Assembly: GCA_963666415.2 (NCBI GenBank)
Contig: CAXXPD010000003.1
Span: 3,410,001-3,474,000 of the forward strand
DNA from: Bin87 sp963666415
GTDB taxonomy: Bacteria; Chloroflexota; Dehalococcoidia; Lucifugimonadales; UBA3495
Length of the DNA stretch: 64,000 nt
Direction of reading: 5' to 3'
Within the stretch, counting starts at the first letter, position 1. The number at the start of each line of letters is the position of its first letter. Below are positions 7,642 to 16,042 of the stretch, piece after piece. The notes beneath the pieces were generated by a model. It had not been told where the DNA came from. It saw only the letters and a list, made by a program, of their open reading frames with translations, and ran no database searches. The position numbers and the translations under genes were made by a program.

Positions 7642-8687
7642 AGCAACTGTGTTTGATGTCAAGAGGAAGTAACGACGATTGCCGGAGTGATGTCCCTCCA
7701 GGATGAGCGCTGCTTGAGCATGGCGTTGAGGATGACGAGCAGCTTGCGCATGCAAGCGACCAGAGCCAGCTTCTTCGGCTTACCGGCGGCCAGCAGCCGC
7801 TGGTAGAAGTCCCGGATGACGGGATTGAAGCGAGTGGCAGCCAGCGTCCCCATGTACAAGACAGCTCGGACCCGGGAGCGTCCGCCCCAGACGTGCCGTT
7901 TGCCCCGCATGGCGCCGCGGTCGCGGTTGAAGGGAGCCACGCCCACCAGTGCGGCGATCTGACGACGGTCAAGGGTGCCCAACTCGGGCAGGTTGGCCAG
8001 CAGCGTGAGGGAGAGTTGCTCACCCACGCCGGGAACGGTGCGCAGGAGGTCGTCCTTCTCCCGCCACACCGGACTCTGCCGGAGCATCGGTCGCAGGCCT
8101 TGGTCAAGGTCGTTTAGATCCTGCTCCAACCAGGTGATGTGGGCCGCAATGCGGGGACGGACGGCGCTGGTGGCGGCGCCGAGGCGGTTCTTCTCCGAGA
8201 CCAGCATCGTCATCACCTGCTGCCTCCGGGCAGTGAGGGAGTTGAGCTCCTGGGTTTCGGCGTCGCGCAGAGGACGCACGGGGGGCTGGATCGCCTCAGC
8301 AAAGTGGGCCAGCACGGCGGCGTCCAGGGCGTCGGTCTTGGCCAACTTCCCAGTAGCCCTGGCGAAGTCCCGCACCTGGCGCGGGTTGACGACGACCACC
8401 GGCAGTGCCTCGGCGGCCAGAGCAGCCACCAGCGGTAGTTCCAGGCCGCCCGGAGCCTCCAGCAGCACCAATGACGGTCCGAGGGTCTTCATCTCGGAAA
8501 CCAACTGCGGGATTCCTGCTTCGTCGCGGGGAACCTCCCATCTCTCGCCCGTGGGCCGGACGGCAACGTCCACCTTGGCCTTTGCGACGTCAATGCCTAC
8601 GTAGATTCCTTCTTGCCCCATGATTGCCTCCTATGAAGTCCCAGTGGAGTACTGGCCCGTTCTTGCACGATGCGGGCTCGATTCGGC
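7642..8687 (-). mobile_element. IS110 family element
   Basis: Flanked by perfect 14-bp direct repeats CCAGGCAACTGTTC at 7628-7641 and 8688-8701. There are no terminal inverted repeats, as expected for IS110. If the repeats mark the ends, the element is only ~1.05 kb, with 66 bp before the transposase start and 17 bp after its stop. Confidence 0.65.
7659..8621 (-). CDS. IS110 family transposase (DEDD recombinase)
   Basis: A complete 320-aa protein with AGGAGG 5 bp before ATG 8621. The N-terminal RuvC-like domain shows YVGIDVAKAKVD (first Asp), LLEAPGG (Glu) and KTDALDAAVLAHF (Asp pair). A coiled helical middle follows (residues ~115-185), then the C-terminal Tnp domain with TVPGVGEQL, ALVGVAPFNRD and the conserved GGRSRVRAVLYMG stretch that holds the candidate catalytic Ser. 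IS110 enzymes are known to be guided by a structured bridge RNA from the element's non-coding end. Here that end is very short, so the guide is either not encoded in the usual place or overlaps the gene. Confidence 0.9.
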   Translation of the reverse strand: MGQEGIYVGIDVAKAKVDVAVRPTGERWEVPRDEAGIPQLVSEMKTLGPSLVLLEAPGGLELPLVAALAAEALPVVVVNPRQVRDFARATGKLAKTDALDAAVLAHFAEAIQPPVRPLRDAETQELNSLTARRQQVMTMLVSEKNRLGAATSAVRPRIAAHITWLEQDLNDLDQGLRPMLRQSPVWREKDDLLRTVPGVGEQLSLTLLANLPELGTLDRRQIAALVGVAPFNRDRGAMRGKRHVWGGRSRVRAVLYMGTLAATRFNPVIRDFYQRLLAAGKPKKLALVACMRKLLVILNAMLKQRSSWRDITPAIVVTSS

Positions 8688-8900
8688 CCAGGCAACTGTT
8701 CGGGCTCTTTGGGGACGGGTGCGGCGACCCTCGCTGAACAACGGTCTTTGATGACCAAGACTTGATCGGTCTGCCGCACCCACTCCACCTCTGTGAAGTC
8801 CTCATTCAACATACAAGACTTGAGGGGATCTACGGGCCATCAGGCCTCTCACAGAGGGGCAGCCAAGCACGGAATTTGCTTTGCAAGCCGACTCGTCCCC

Positions 8901-9383
8901 TCAAACGTGAACAGTTACTCGAACCAGATTGACTGGCTGCCCATGCCTGTCAGTCTCTCCAGTCCCGATGGTCTCGTTCATTTCTACGATCAAGCGCCAT
9001 TCGTTCTCGTAACGCCAATGGTCGCTTTTCAGCGACAGGAGCTTTGGCAAATTCGACCTTGGCCACGCTAGCACGATGGGCCCCGCGATGGGTGCGGTGC
9101 GGTCGCTGTATTGCACTGGCAGTAACGCCCCATTCGCACCGGCAAGTTTGTCTATTGCCGATTTGTCGTACCCGATGGCAAACCCGGAACCGTCAGTCGT
9201 GTAATGAGACCACATCAGCGGGTGCTGTGGGTCGACTGCGAACGAGACGATGCCGAACTTAGTAGAGACTTGCTCTGCGAACAACTGGCGGGTGAACAGG
9301 CTGCCATACCGTTGCCTGGCGTTGTGTACGTGCTCTTCCGTCACGGGAGTGCTTTCATTAATCTGAGTGAGTGCCTCTGCTAG
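8901..9383 (-). pseudogene. DUF2971 domain protein, 5' truncated by IS630
   Basis: The frame is open from the IS630 junction at 9383 to the stop at 8901. It shows the DUF2971 hallmarks FAVDPQHPLMWSHYTTDGSG, GYDKSAIDKL, LPVQYSD and LKSDHWRYENEWRLIVE in the usual order. Its N-terminal third, which normally begins with a YKY.....FLxPxxFNDPFD-like segment, is missing. ATG 9344 could still initiate a shortened protein. DUF2971 proteins occur in phage-defence neighbourhoods, and the genes downstream on the same strand (two small ORFs and a HEPN-like fragment) fit such a locus. Confidence 0.7.
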
Positions 9384-9477
9384 TACTGGTTCAAATCAGC
9401 ATTGTAGGTAGTTTTAGTGAAAGGCTTCCAAGTGCTACGCTGACTGCAAAATAGAGTGGTGTGGAGGTGTAGTAAAC

Positions 9478-9948
9478 ATGGCCTTGGAACAATACGCGGT
9501 ACAGTTGACGCCGGAGGAACGCGAGCGACTGAGCCAGCTGATTCGCAGCGGCAAAAGTTCGGCGCGTATCATCGCCCGAGCGCGCACCCTGCTGAAAGTA
9601 GATGAGGGATGGAACGCACCACAGGTGGCGGCCGCTTTGGACATCTCCAAGGGTACGGTGTACCGCGCCAAACGGCGGTACGCTGAGGAAGGTTTAGATG
9701 GCGTGTTGCAGGACCGGGTCCAGGCCAACCGATACCGGAAGCTTGATGACAAGGGGGAGGCCCACTTGATCGCCCTGGCGTGCAGCCCAGCGCCCGATGG
9801 CCACGACTACTGGACCCTGCATCTTTTGGCCGACCGAGTGGTGGAGTTGGGGTTGGTGGAGTCCCTGTCCCATGAGACGGTGCGGTTGAGGCTCAAAAAA
9901 ACGTCCTCCAGCCGTGGCGGAAGCAGCAGTGGTGTATCCCCAAGGTAG
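9478..9948 (+). CDS. IS630-type A transposase, first frame (HTH part)
   Basis: 156 aa from ATG 9478. It contains the winged-helix region of IS630 transposases: LIRSGKSSARIIARARTLLK, then a helix-turn-helix in APQVAAALDISKGTVYRAKR, then a DDE-linking segment. The frame ends just after a CTC plus seven-A run at 9894-9901. Shifting frame at that run continues into KNVLQPWRKQQWCIPK and the catalytic domain, so this is the zero-frame product of a programmed-frameshift pair. Confidence 0.8.
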   Translation: MALEQYAVQLTPEERERLSQLIRSGKSSARIIARARTLLKVDEGWNAPQVAAALDISKGTVYRAKRRYAEEGLDGVLQDRVQANRYRKLDDKGEAHLIALACSPAPDGHDYWTLHLLADRVVELGLVESLSHETVRLRLKKTSSSRGGSSSGVSPR

Positions 9949-10624
9949 GGGGTGAATTCGTGGCGGCGATGGAGGACGTGCTGGACTTGTACGCTGAGCC
10001 CTACGACCCGGACCGGCCGGTGGTCTGCTTTGATGAGACCTCCACTCAGTTGCTGGCCGACACCAGGCCGCCCATTCCGGTGCAGCCGGGACAACCGCGG
10101 CGTCAGGATTACGAGTATCGCCGCGCCGGTACGCGCAACATCTTCCTGACCTGCGAACCCCTGGCGGGCTGGCGACACGTGGCGATCACCGAGCGACGCA
10201 CCATGGAAGACTTTGCCCACCAGATGCGGTGGCTGGTGGATGAGGCCTACCCAGATGCTCCGGTGGTCCGAGTGGTGCTGGACAATCTGAATACCCATCG
10301 TATGGCCTCCCTCTACGAGACCTTCCCCGCCGCCGAAGCTCGGCGCATCGTCAGGCGGCTGGAATTTCACCACACGCCCAAGCACGCCAGTTGGCTCAAT
10401 CCTGTCCTGAGCTTGCCGAAGGGATGGCGGAGATCGAGTTCAGCGTGTTGACCCGGGCCTGTCTCCAGGGGCGTAATCCCGACGAGACTGCCCTGCAGCG
10501 AGCCATCAACGCCTATGAGGTCCAGCGCAACGCCTCCAAGGCCACCATCAACTGGCGGTTCAACACCCAGGACGCCAGAACCAAATTGCATCGCCTCTAT
10601 CCATTCAATTCCAACATTGATTGA
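9902..10624 (+). pseudogene. IS630-type A transposase, catalytic frame, interrupted by a short palindromic repeat
   Basis: After the A7 run the frame encodes VVCFDETSTQL (first Asp) and VLDNLNTH (second Asp), up to HHTPKHASWLN. About 23 extra bases then appear at 10400-10422 (beginning CCTGTCCTGAGCTTG), after which MAEIEFSV with the final Glu continues in another frame to the stop at 10622-10624. Elements C2 and C3 read straight through this point (SWLNMAEIELSV). The insertion splits the DDE domain, so this copy should be inactive. Confidence 0.8.
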
Positions 10625-10627
10625 GTA

Positions 10628-11781
10628 CTAAACCAAAGCCAAGGTGGGATGTGCATTTGCCGGGTATGGGGATTCCGGCCGGGAGTCTCGCGGGAGTGTT
10701 TCGGCCCTTGATTGCAGGACCGTCCGGCAGCGCCGTCTCACCTCGTCTTTCCGGCTGGACAGCCCGGCCAGGAATTTGCCGACCCTCTCCTGCACCGCCG
10801 CCCTGCTCCCCAAGCACAGATTGCCAGTGGCCTCCTCTCTCGCCCAGCCCCAGATAGCCTCATCGGCGTTGAAGTCCGGGCTGTAGCCCGGCAGGTTCAC
10901 CAGCCTCAGCTCCAGCTCAGGCGTCCTGAGGTACTCCCGCACCGCCTCCCCACGATGGGCCGGCGCATTGTCCCAGATGACCCGCAGCGGCCCTGGATGC
11001 TTTTCCTTCAGTTGCGTCAGGAAGGCAACCGAGGTCCCGCTGTTGCTGTTGCCCTCCAGTTCCATCCATTCCACCTCGCCCGTCTCCAGGCACACCGCCG
11101 AATAGTAGCTGGCCTTCTCCCCGTACCTCGGGCTGCTCGAGTCCACCAACGCAGGCTTACCCTTCAGCACCCACTTCCCCCGCAATTCCGCGTCCGCCCG
11201 GAAGTGGGCCTCGTCGGCAAAGAATATCCTGGCTCCAGTCCGTTGGGCCTCCTCCCACCGGACGGCGTACTCCGCCACGAAGGTCTCCCGCTTGGACTCA
11301 TCAGCCTTGAGCAGCCGCTTCTTGGGGCGCTTGAAGGCAAACCCCAGCCGGTGAAGCCAGTTCAGGCAACTGCTGCGGCTCAGGCTGATGCCAAACCGTT
11401 CTGAGACAAACTGACGCATCACCTTCCAATACCAGTTAGCCATTACGATGCCCGCTGTGGCGGGCGGTTGCTCCACCGCCCCTTTCAACTCCTCCTGCTG
11501 CGCCTGGTCAAGGGCGGGGGGGAACCACCGGTCTGCTCGAATATCAGGGCCGCAGGCCCTCCCTCGCCGAAGGCCGACGCCCAACGTCCGATAGTGTGGG
11601 GGTCCCGCTCCAGCGCCTCCGCCGTCGCCGCTGCCGTCAAGCCCTGGGCCAGCAGCAGGATGGCGTACCACCTTTCCCGCTCCCGGGGTGTGGGAGCCAG
11701 AATCACACGCCGCCGCAAGTCCTTGACTCCCATCTGCCATTGTTCCAGAGACCGGTCTATCTCCCTCACGCCCATCACCAA
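10628..11781 (-). CDS. IS630-type B transposase (two frames joined at a C7 run)
   Basis: The first frame starts at 11781 (MVMGVREIDRSLEQWQ) and carries the helix-turn-helix LTAAATAEALERDPHTIGRW; alone it ends at 11485. The catalytic frame takes over near a run of seven C (minus strand, ~11515-11521) and reads PPALDQAQQEELKGAV, IFFADEAHFRADA (Asp), VIWDNAPAHRGEA (Asp), PDFNADEAIWGW (Glu) to 10628. Total length matches IS630 transposases (~380 aa) if the ribosome or polymerase slips at the C-run. The same arrangement occurs in copies B2, B3 and element D. Confidence 0.8.
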
Positions 11782-11868
11782 CCCCTCGCAATTTCTGAGA
11801 CCAGCTACCTCGGTTCCTTCACAAATTTACCCCATGCGTCTGCGTATTTCACCTTGGCTTTGGTTTAG
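10628..11868 (-). mobile_element. IS630-type element B, copy 1
   Basis: 1241 bp with inverted ends CTAAACCAAAGCCAAGGTG and CACCTTGGCTTTGGTTTAG. It shares one TA with element A on the left (10626-10627) and one TA with element C on the right (11869-11870). Confidence 0.85.
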
Positions 11869-11875
11869 TACCGTG

Positions 11876-12485
11876 TCAATCTGGTTTTGTAGGGTAGATA
11901 TGCTGGAGCTTACGGCGAGCATCTTGGGTGGTAAACCGCCAGTCTATGGCTGATTTTGCTGCGTTGCGCTCGCGTTCGAGCGCCGCAACCTCTCGCCGCA
12001 GCTCCGGCTCATCGCTGATACGGCGGTTCAGACACCCTCTGCGGAAGACGCTCAACTCGATCTTAGCCATGTTCAGCCAGCTGCCATGCGTAGGAGTGTA
12101 ATGAAACTCGAGGCGTTGGGCGATGCGCCGAGCTTCGCACGGCTCAAATGCTTCGTAGAGCGAGCCGAGCTTGTGGGTGTTGAGGTTGTCCAGTACCAGC
12201 CTGACCACCTCGGCATCAGGGTAGGCCTCGTCCACCAGCCACCGCATCTGGTGCGCGAAGTCCACGGCAGTGCGGCGCTCGGTCACCTCCACATGTCTCC
12301 ATCCACCCTTCGGCTCGCAGATCATGAACAGGTTCCGGGTCCCGTTTCGCTGGTACTCGGTGTCATAGCGTGCCACCCGTCCGGGGGCAGCCTCGATGGG
12401 CGGACGCACCTCCCCAGTCAATTGCCTGGAGGTCTCGTCGAAACACACTACCGGACGCTCCGGATTGTACTCCGGTTGGTACAGG
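11876..12485 (-). pseudogene. IS630-type C transposase, 3' part
   Basis: Encodes the catalytic domain from PEYNPERPVVCFDETSRQL (first Asp) through LVLDNLNTHKLG (second Asp) and SWLNMAKIELSVF (Glu) to TTQDARRKLQHIYPTKPD. The start and the helix-turn-helix part lie beyond the IS21 at 15064-15595. Otherwise the sequence is nearly identical to C2 and C3, so this element was intact until the IS21 entered. Confidence 0.85.
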
Positions 12486-12563
12486 TGTCAATTTTCATGG
12501 TCATTAGGCCGGCGATTTTCACGGACATCCAGCCACCCTGGGAGCGCGGTGAATTGACTATTA

Positions 12564-13364
12564 TCAGGTTGTAGTTTGCGGGTCAATCACCCCCTTTGCG
12601 GCCAGTAGAGCGCGGTGTGGCGAGAGTCGTTCCCGGTAGCTGGCGCCTTCGATGACGATCTGGTAGCTGGCGTTGGCCAGGCGGTCCAGGGCGCTGTTGC
12701 CCAGGATGGGGTCATCGAAGAGACCCAGCCATTCGTCCACGGCCCGGTTGCTGGTGATGATGAAGCTGGACGCCCGATGCCGGTTGAGGATGAGTTCGTA
12801 GAGGTCGGCGGACTGCTGGGCGGTCAGGCCATGGAGACCCAGGTCATCGAGGATGAGCAGGTCGGGCGTGAGGAAAGACCGGAAGGTACGGTCCACCGAG
12901 TTGTCCACTCTGGCCTGGGTCAGGGCCTTGAAGAAGTCGTCGGCGTGGCTGAAGCGCACGGAGTATCCGGCGCGGACGGCGGCGTAGCCCAGGGCCTGGG
13001 CGAAGAAGCTCTTGCCGACACCGGCGGGGCCCACCAGTAGGACGTGTTCGTGCCGGTCGAGAAACTCCAGGGAGAATACAGCGTCCAGCAGGCGGCGGTC
13101 CAGGGTAATTGACGCCGACCAGTCGAAGTCCTCCAGGCGGCAGGTCTCCTCGAAGCCGGCATTGTGCAGCCGGAGTTCGGTACGGCGGTGGGCGCGGCGA
13201 TTGACCTCGTCGCTGAGGATGATTTCCAGGAATGAGGCGTAATCCAGCTGCTCCCTACGGGCCAGGGCGATGCGTTCCGGCAGGGTGCTGGCCAAAGCGC
13301 CCAGCTTGAGGCTCTTGAGCAGCGGGGTGAGTTCGGTGGTTCGGGTCATGGGTAATCTCCTCAT
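12564..13364 (-). CDS. istB: IS21 transposition helper ATPase IstB
   Basis: 266 aa, complete. An AAA+ DnaC/DnaA-like ATPase: N-terminal helical part with LKLGALASTLPERIALARRE, Walker A GPAGVGKSFFAQAL (~105-118), Walker B LLILDDLGLHG (~170-180), and sensor region FIITSNRAVDEWLGLFDD. In IS21 the helper binds DNA, selects the target and activates IstA. Its start codon overlaps the istA stop (13361-13364), so the two are translationally coupled. Confidence 0.93.
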   Translation of the reverse strand: MRRLPMTRTTELTPLLKSLKLGALASTLPERIALARREQLDYASFLEIILSDEVNRRAHRRTELRLHNAGFEETCRLEDFDWSASITLDRRLLDAVFSLEFLDRHEHVLLVGPAGVGKSFFAQALGYAAVRAGYSVRFSHADDFFKALTQARVDNSVDRTFRSFLTPDLLILDDLGLHGLTAQQSADLYELILNRHRASSFIITSNRAVDEWLGLFDDPILGNSALDRLANASYQIVIEGASYRERLSPHRALLAAKGVIDPQTTT

Positions 13365-14929
13365 GCTGACTGACGGCGGTATGCGGTGTAAGCGAAGACG
13401 CTACCGGGACGGGCGAAGCGGCCCGGCGGCATGGGCAAGGGCAGCTGGGGCATGGCCTCCTGTTCCAGGGCCTGCACCAGGATGCGTTCCAATCGGCGCA
13501 CGTCGATGAGATCCACGGCCAGGGCCCGACGACAGGCGGCGTCCAGACGCTGCGCCGTGTAACGCTCGCCCAAACGCAGCAGCTTGTGTCCCTGCCGGAT
13601 CTTGGCCCAGGGCAGGGGGCCGTCGAAGAGACGCTCAGCGTATTCGCCCACCGCCGGTCCCAGTGTCGCCGCGCTGCGCTGGATGCGATCCGGCGCTCTG
13701 GTGGTGTAGGCGGAAAGCTCGGCGGGGTAATCGTCGGGATCGGTGGAGCGTCCGCCCTGGGGCTGGCGGAGGTGGGTCTTGATCAGCTGGCCCCGGTGAT
13801 AGATGTGCACCAGCTTGCTGCCCAACCGGATTTCCACCTGCTGACGCGGCGGGCACCGGTCCGATGGCACCGAATACAGGGCCTGCTGACACTGGATGTG
13901 ATGGTCGGGATGGACCTTGGCATTGCGCCAGTCGGCGATTTCGTAGGGCTCGCCGTCCCAGGGCAGCAGGGTGTGGCGCTCCTCATCCTGGAAAACCACC
14001 AGGGGCTTCCGGCGAGTGGTGCCATGGATGCGCATTCCGGCCACCTCCAGACACCAGCGCTGGGCTTCGGCCCTCAGGTGGGGCAGACCGTGGAAATCGC
14101 CGCCCTTGAAGAAGCGCTCCCTAACGTACTGCACGCCACGCTCCACCTTGGGCTTGTCCTTGGGTTTCCGCACCCGCGCCGCATCGGCGATGAAACCCCG
14201 GTGCTGCGAGTATTCCAGGAAGCCTCTGGTGAAGCGCGGATGCAGCGGGTCTGGTCCCGCCACCGCTGGCGGGCAATTGTCGATGACCAGATAGCGGGGC
14301 ACCCCGCCGAAGCAGACCCACGCCGCTTCCAGTCCGGCGATGATGTCCTCCAGCGTCTGCCCATGGGTCGGCCAAACGAAGCTGTGCCGCGAGTAAGCCA
14401 GCACGATGATCAGCCCCCACACCGCCCGCCGGCGGCCTGTCGCTGGGTCCACAATCATGCCCAACCGGCCGAAGTCCATCTCCGCAACCTCCCCGGGCGC
14501 GGTGTCCTCCATGCGCACCGTGGTCTGGCTGCGCCGCCGCCAATTCCGCTTCAGAACGAAGCGGCGCAACGACGGATACGATACCGGACACCCCCGCGCT
14601 GCCAGCAACTCCCGGATGCGGGTCAGCTGCAGTCGGTCGCCGGTGAGCCACTGGTAAATCTGGTCCGCCCACGGCTCCAGCTGGTCCTGCCCGGGCGTCA
14701 CCGCCTGCCGCGGCCCCGACTGCCCAATCGTCGCCAGCCGGCTCAGCTGCTCCGCGGTGGCAACCAGCCCATCCCGAACGATGCCCTCCTCTTGGGCTGC
14801 CGCCACGTACTTGGCGATGGTATCTCTCGACAAGCCGGTGCCCAACGCAATCTTACGTTGGCTATCCCCCGCCTGCCAACGGCGAATGATCTCTGGTATT
14901 TCCATTCTGGAAACCTCCCGGTATGCCAT
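13361..14929 (-). CDS. istA: IS21 transposase IstA
   Basis: 522 aa. The N-terminus carries a helix-turn-helix (QRKIALGTGLSRDTIAKYVAA). The rve integrase core has EMDFGRLGMIVDP (Asp), VIDNCPPAV (Asp) and KPKVERGVQYVRERFF (Glu). The C-terminal domain holds the RQQVEIRLGSKLVHIYHRGQ beta-rich segment. All DDE residues are present and the frame is unbroken, so with the adjacent istB this is the best candidate for an active element in the window. Confidence 0.93.
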   Translation of the reverse strand: MAYREVSRMEIPEIIRRWQAGDSQRKIALGTGLSRDTIAKYVAAAQEEGIVRDGLVATAEQLSRLATIGQSGPRQAVTPGQDQLEPWADQIYQWLTGDRLQLTRIRELLAARGCPVSYPSLRRFVLKRNWRRRSQTTVRMEDTAPGEVAEMDFGRLGMIVDPATGRRRAVWGLIIVLAYSRHSFVWPTHGQTLEDIIAGLEAAWVCFGGVPRYLVIDNCPPAVAGPDPLHPRFTRGFLEYSQHRGFIADAARVRKPKDKPKVERGVQYVRERFFKGGDFHGLPHLRAEAQRWCLEVAGMRIHGTTRRKPLVVFQDEERHTLLPWDGEPYEIADWRNAKVHPDHHIQCQQALYSVPSDRCPPRQQVEIRLGSKLVHIYHRGQLIKTHLRQPQGGRSTDPDDYPAELSAYTTRAPDRIQRSAATLGPAVGEYAERLFDGPLPWAKIRQGHKLLRLGERYTAQRLDAACRRALAVDLIDVRRLERILVQALEQEAMPQLPLPMPPGRFARPGSVFAYTAYRRQSA

Positions 14930-15063
14930 CGCTGCACCTCAATTCCAAAGTGCGGCAATGATCGCCGATGTGGCTCCCAAAGTGGCCTAATGACCCTGAA
15001 AATCTGGTGGGTAGATCCTGAAAAACTCCCAATTCACTGGCCTATAGATCCTGAACAATGACA

Positions 15064-15595
15064 TACAGGTCCAGCACGTCCTCCATCCGCGCCACGAACT
15101 CCCCGCTCACCTTGGGGATACACCACTCTTTCTTCTGCCAGGGCTTGAGTTCGTTTTTTTGAGTATCTGGCGCACCGTCTCCAGGGAGATGCTCTCGGCA
15201 AACTCCAACTCCACCACCTTGTCGGCCAACAACTGGAGTGTCCAGTGCGTGTGCCCTGCGGGCGCGGCGCGGCACGCGAAGGCGATCAAGTGCGCTTCCT
15301 GCTTGCCGTCCAGCTTGCGCTCCTGGCCCGGCCGCGGTCGCTCATTGATGGCGGCCTCAAGTCCTTCCTCCACGTACCGCTTCCGCGCTCTGGCGACCGT
15401 GGCCGCGTTGACCAACAGCACATCGGCTATCTCACGGTCCCGAAGCCCCTGGTCAGCCTTGAGCAGCGACAGCGCACGCTTCACGGTGCGCACTGACGCC
15501 TTGCCTCGCTGGGACACCTCATTGAGACGGGAGCGTTCGGCCTCGGTCAACTCTACTTTATACTTGATGGCAGCCATGGCTGGGCACTTCCTCAC
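15064..15595 (-). pseudogene. IS630-type C transposase, 5' part
   Basis: From GTG 15595 or ATG 15577 (MAAIKYKVELTEAERS) through the helix-turn-helix DREIADVLLVNAATVARARK to the seven-A run (15149-15155 region) where the catalytic frame begins (KKNELKPWQKKEWCIPK). The IS21 then interrupts it at DLY. The rest lies at 11876-12485. Confidence 0.85.
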
Positions 15596-15745
15596 ACAAA
15601 GATCATGCCCCAGTATGGCTGCTTTCTTATATTCTTATAAATCTACCTGGCAACGGTACTAAACCAAAGCCAAGGTGAAATGCGCAGACGCATGGGGTAA
15701 ATTTATGAAGGAACCGAGGTAGCTGGTCTCAGAAATTGCGAGGGG

Positions 15746-16042
15746 TTGGTGATGGGCGTGAGGGAGATAGACCGGTCTCTGGAACAATGGCAGATGGGAG
15801 TCAAGGACTTGCGGCGGCGGATGATTCTGGCTCCCACGCCCCGGGAGCGGGAGCGGTGGTACGCCATCCTGCTGCTGGCTCAGGGCTTGACGGCAGCGGC
15901 GACGGCGGAGGCGCTGGAGCGGGACCCCCACACTATCGGGCGTTGGGCGTCGGCCTTCGGTGAGGGAGGGCCTGCGGCCCTGATATTCGAGCAGACCGGT
16001 GGTTCACCCCCGCCCTTGACCAGGCGCAGCAGGAGGAGTTGA
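15746..16042 (+). CDS. IS630-type B transposase, first frame (HTH part), copy 2
   Basis: 98 aa (MVMGVREIDRSLEQWQMGVK ...), with the helix-turn-helix LTAAATAEALERDPHTIGRW. The C-run that joins it to the catalytic frame is reduced here to CACCCCC, so slippage should be less efficient than in B1. Ends at 16042, overlapping the start of the catalytic frame by a few bases. Confidence 0.75.
   Translation: MVMGVREIDRSLEQWQMGVKDLRRRMILAPTPRERERWYAILLLAQGLTAAATAEALERDPHTIGRWASAFGEGGPAALIFEQTGGSPPPLTRRSRRS

Larger units (their letters stand above)
7600..8812 (-). pseudogene. Small hypothetical gene split by IS110
   Basis: The 5' part reads from ATG 8812 (MLNEDFTEVEWVRQTDQVLV...) to KEPEQLPG at 8688. 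The 3' part resumes at 7641 with EQLPGSSAERSSG and stops at 7600-7602. The two parts join in frame if one of the two 14-bp direct repeats flanking the IS110 is removed, giving a protein of about 50 residues. It would overlap the next gene at 7622. The join is my reconstruction. No family is recognised; size and coupling are antitoxin-like. Confidence 0.45.
9386..10625 (+). mobile_element. IS630-type element A, copy 1
   Basis: 1240 bp between TA dinucleotides at 9384-9385 and 10626-10627. The copy at 16915-18154 has the same length and appears identical base for base. The ends are related by an imperfect inverted repeat (TCAAATCAGCATTG and TCAATCAATGTTGG). It is the first member of a five-element train. 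Confidence 0.85.
12486..15063 (-). mobile_element. IS21 family element, intact
   Basis: 2578 bp starting TGTCAATTTTCATGGTC and ending in a related inverted copy (reverse: TGTCATTGTTCAGGATC), with the TG...CA ends usual for IS21. It carries overlapping istA and istB and is bracketed by the 6-bp repeat TACAGG. It looks complete. Confidence 0.9.
11871..15656 (-). mobile_element. IS630-type element C, copy 1, split by IS21
   Basis: The two outer parts (11871-12485 and 15064-15656) together match the intact 1202-bp copies at 44264-45465 and 46710-47911. IS21 fills the gap and has duplicated TACAGG at 12480-12485 and 15064-15069. Single TA dinucleotides join it to B copies on both sides. Confidence 0.85.
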
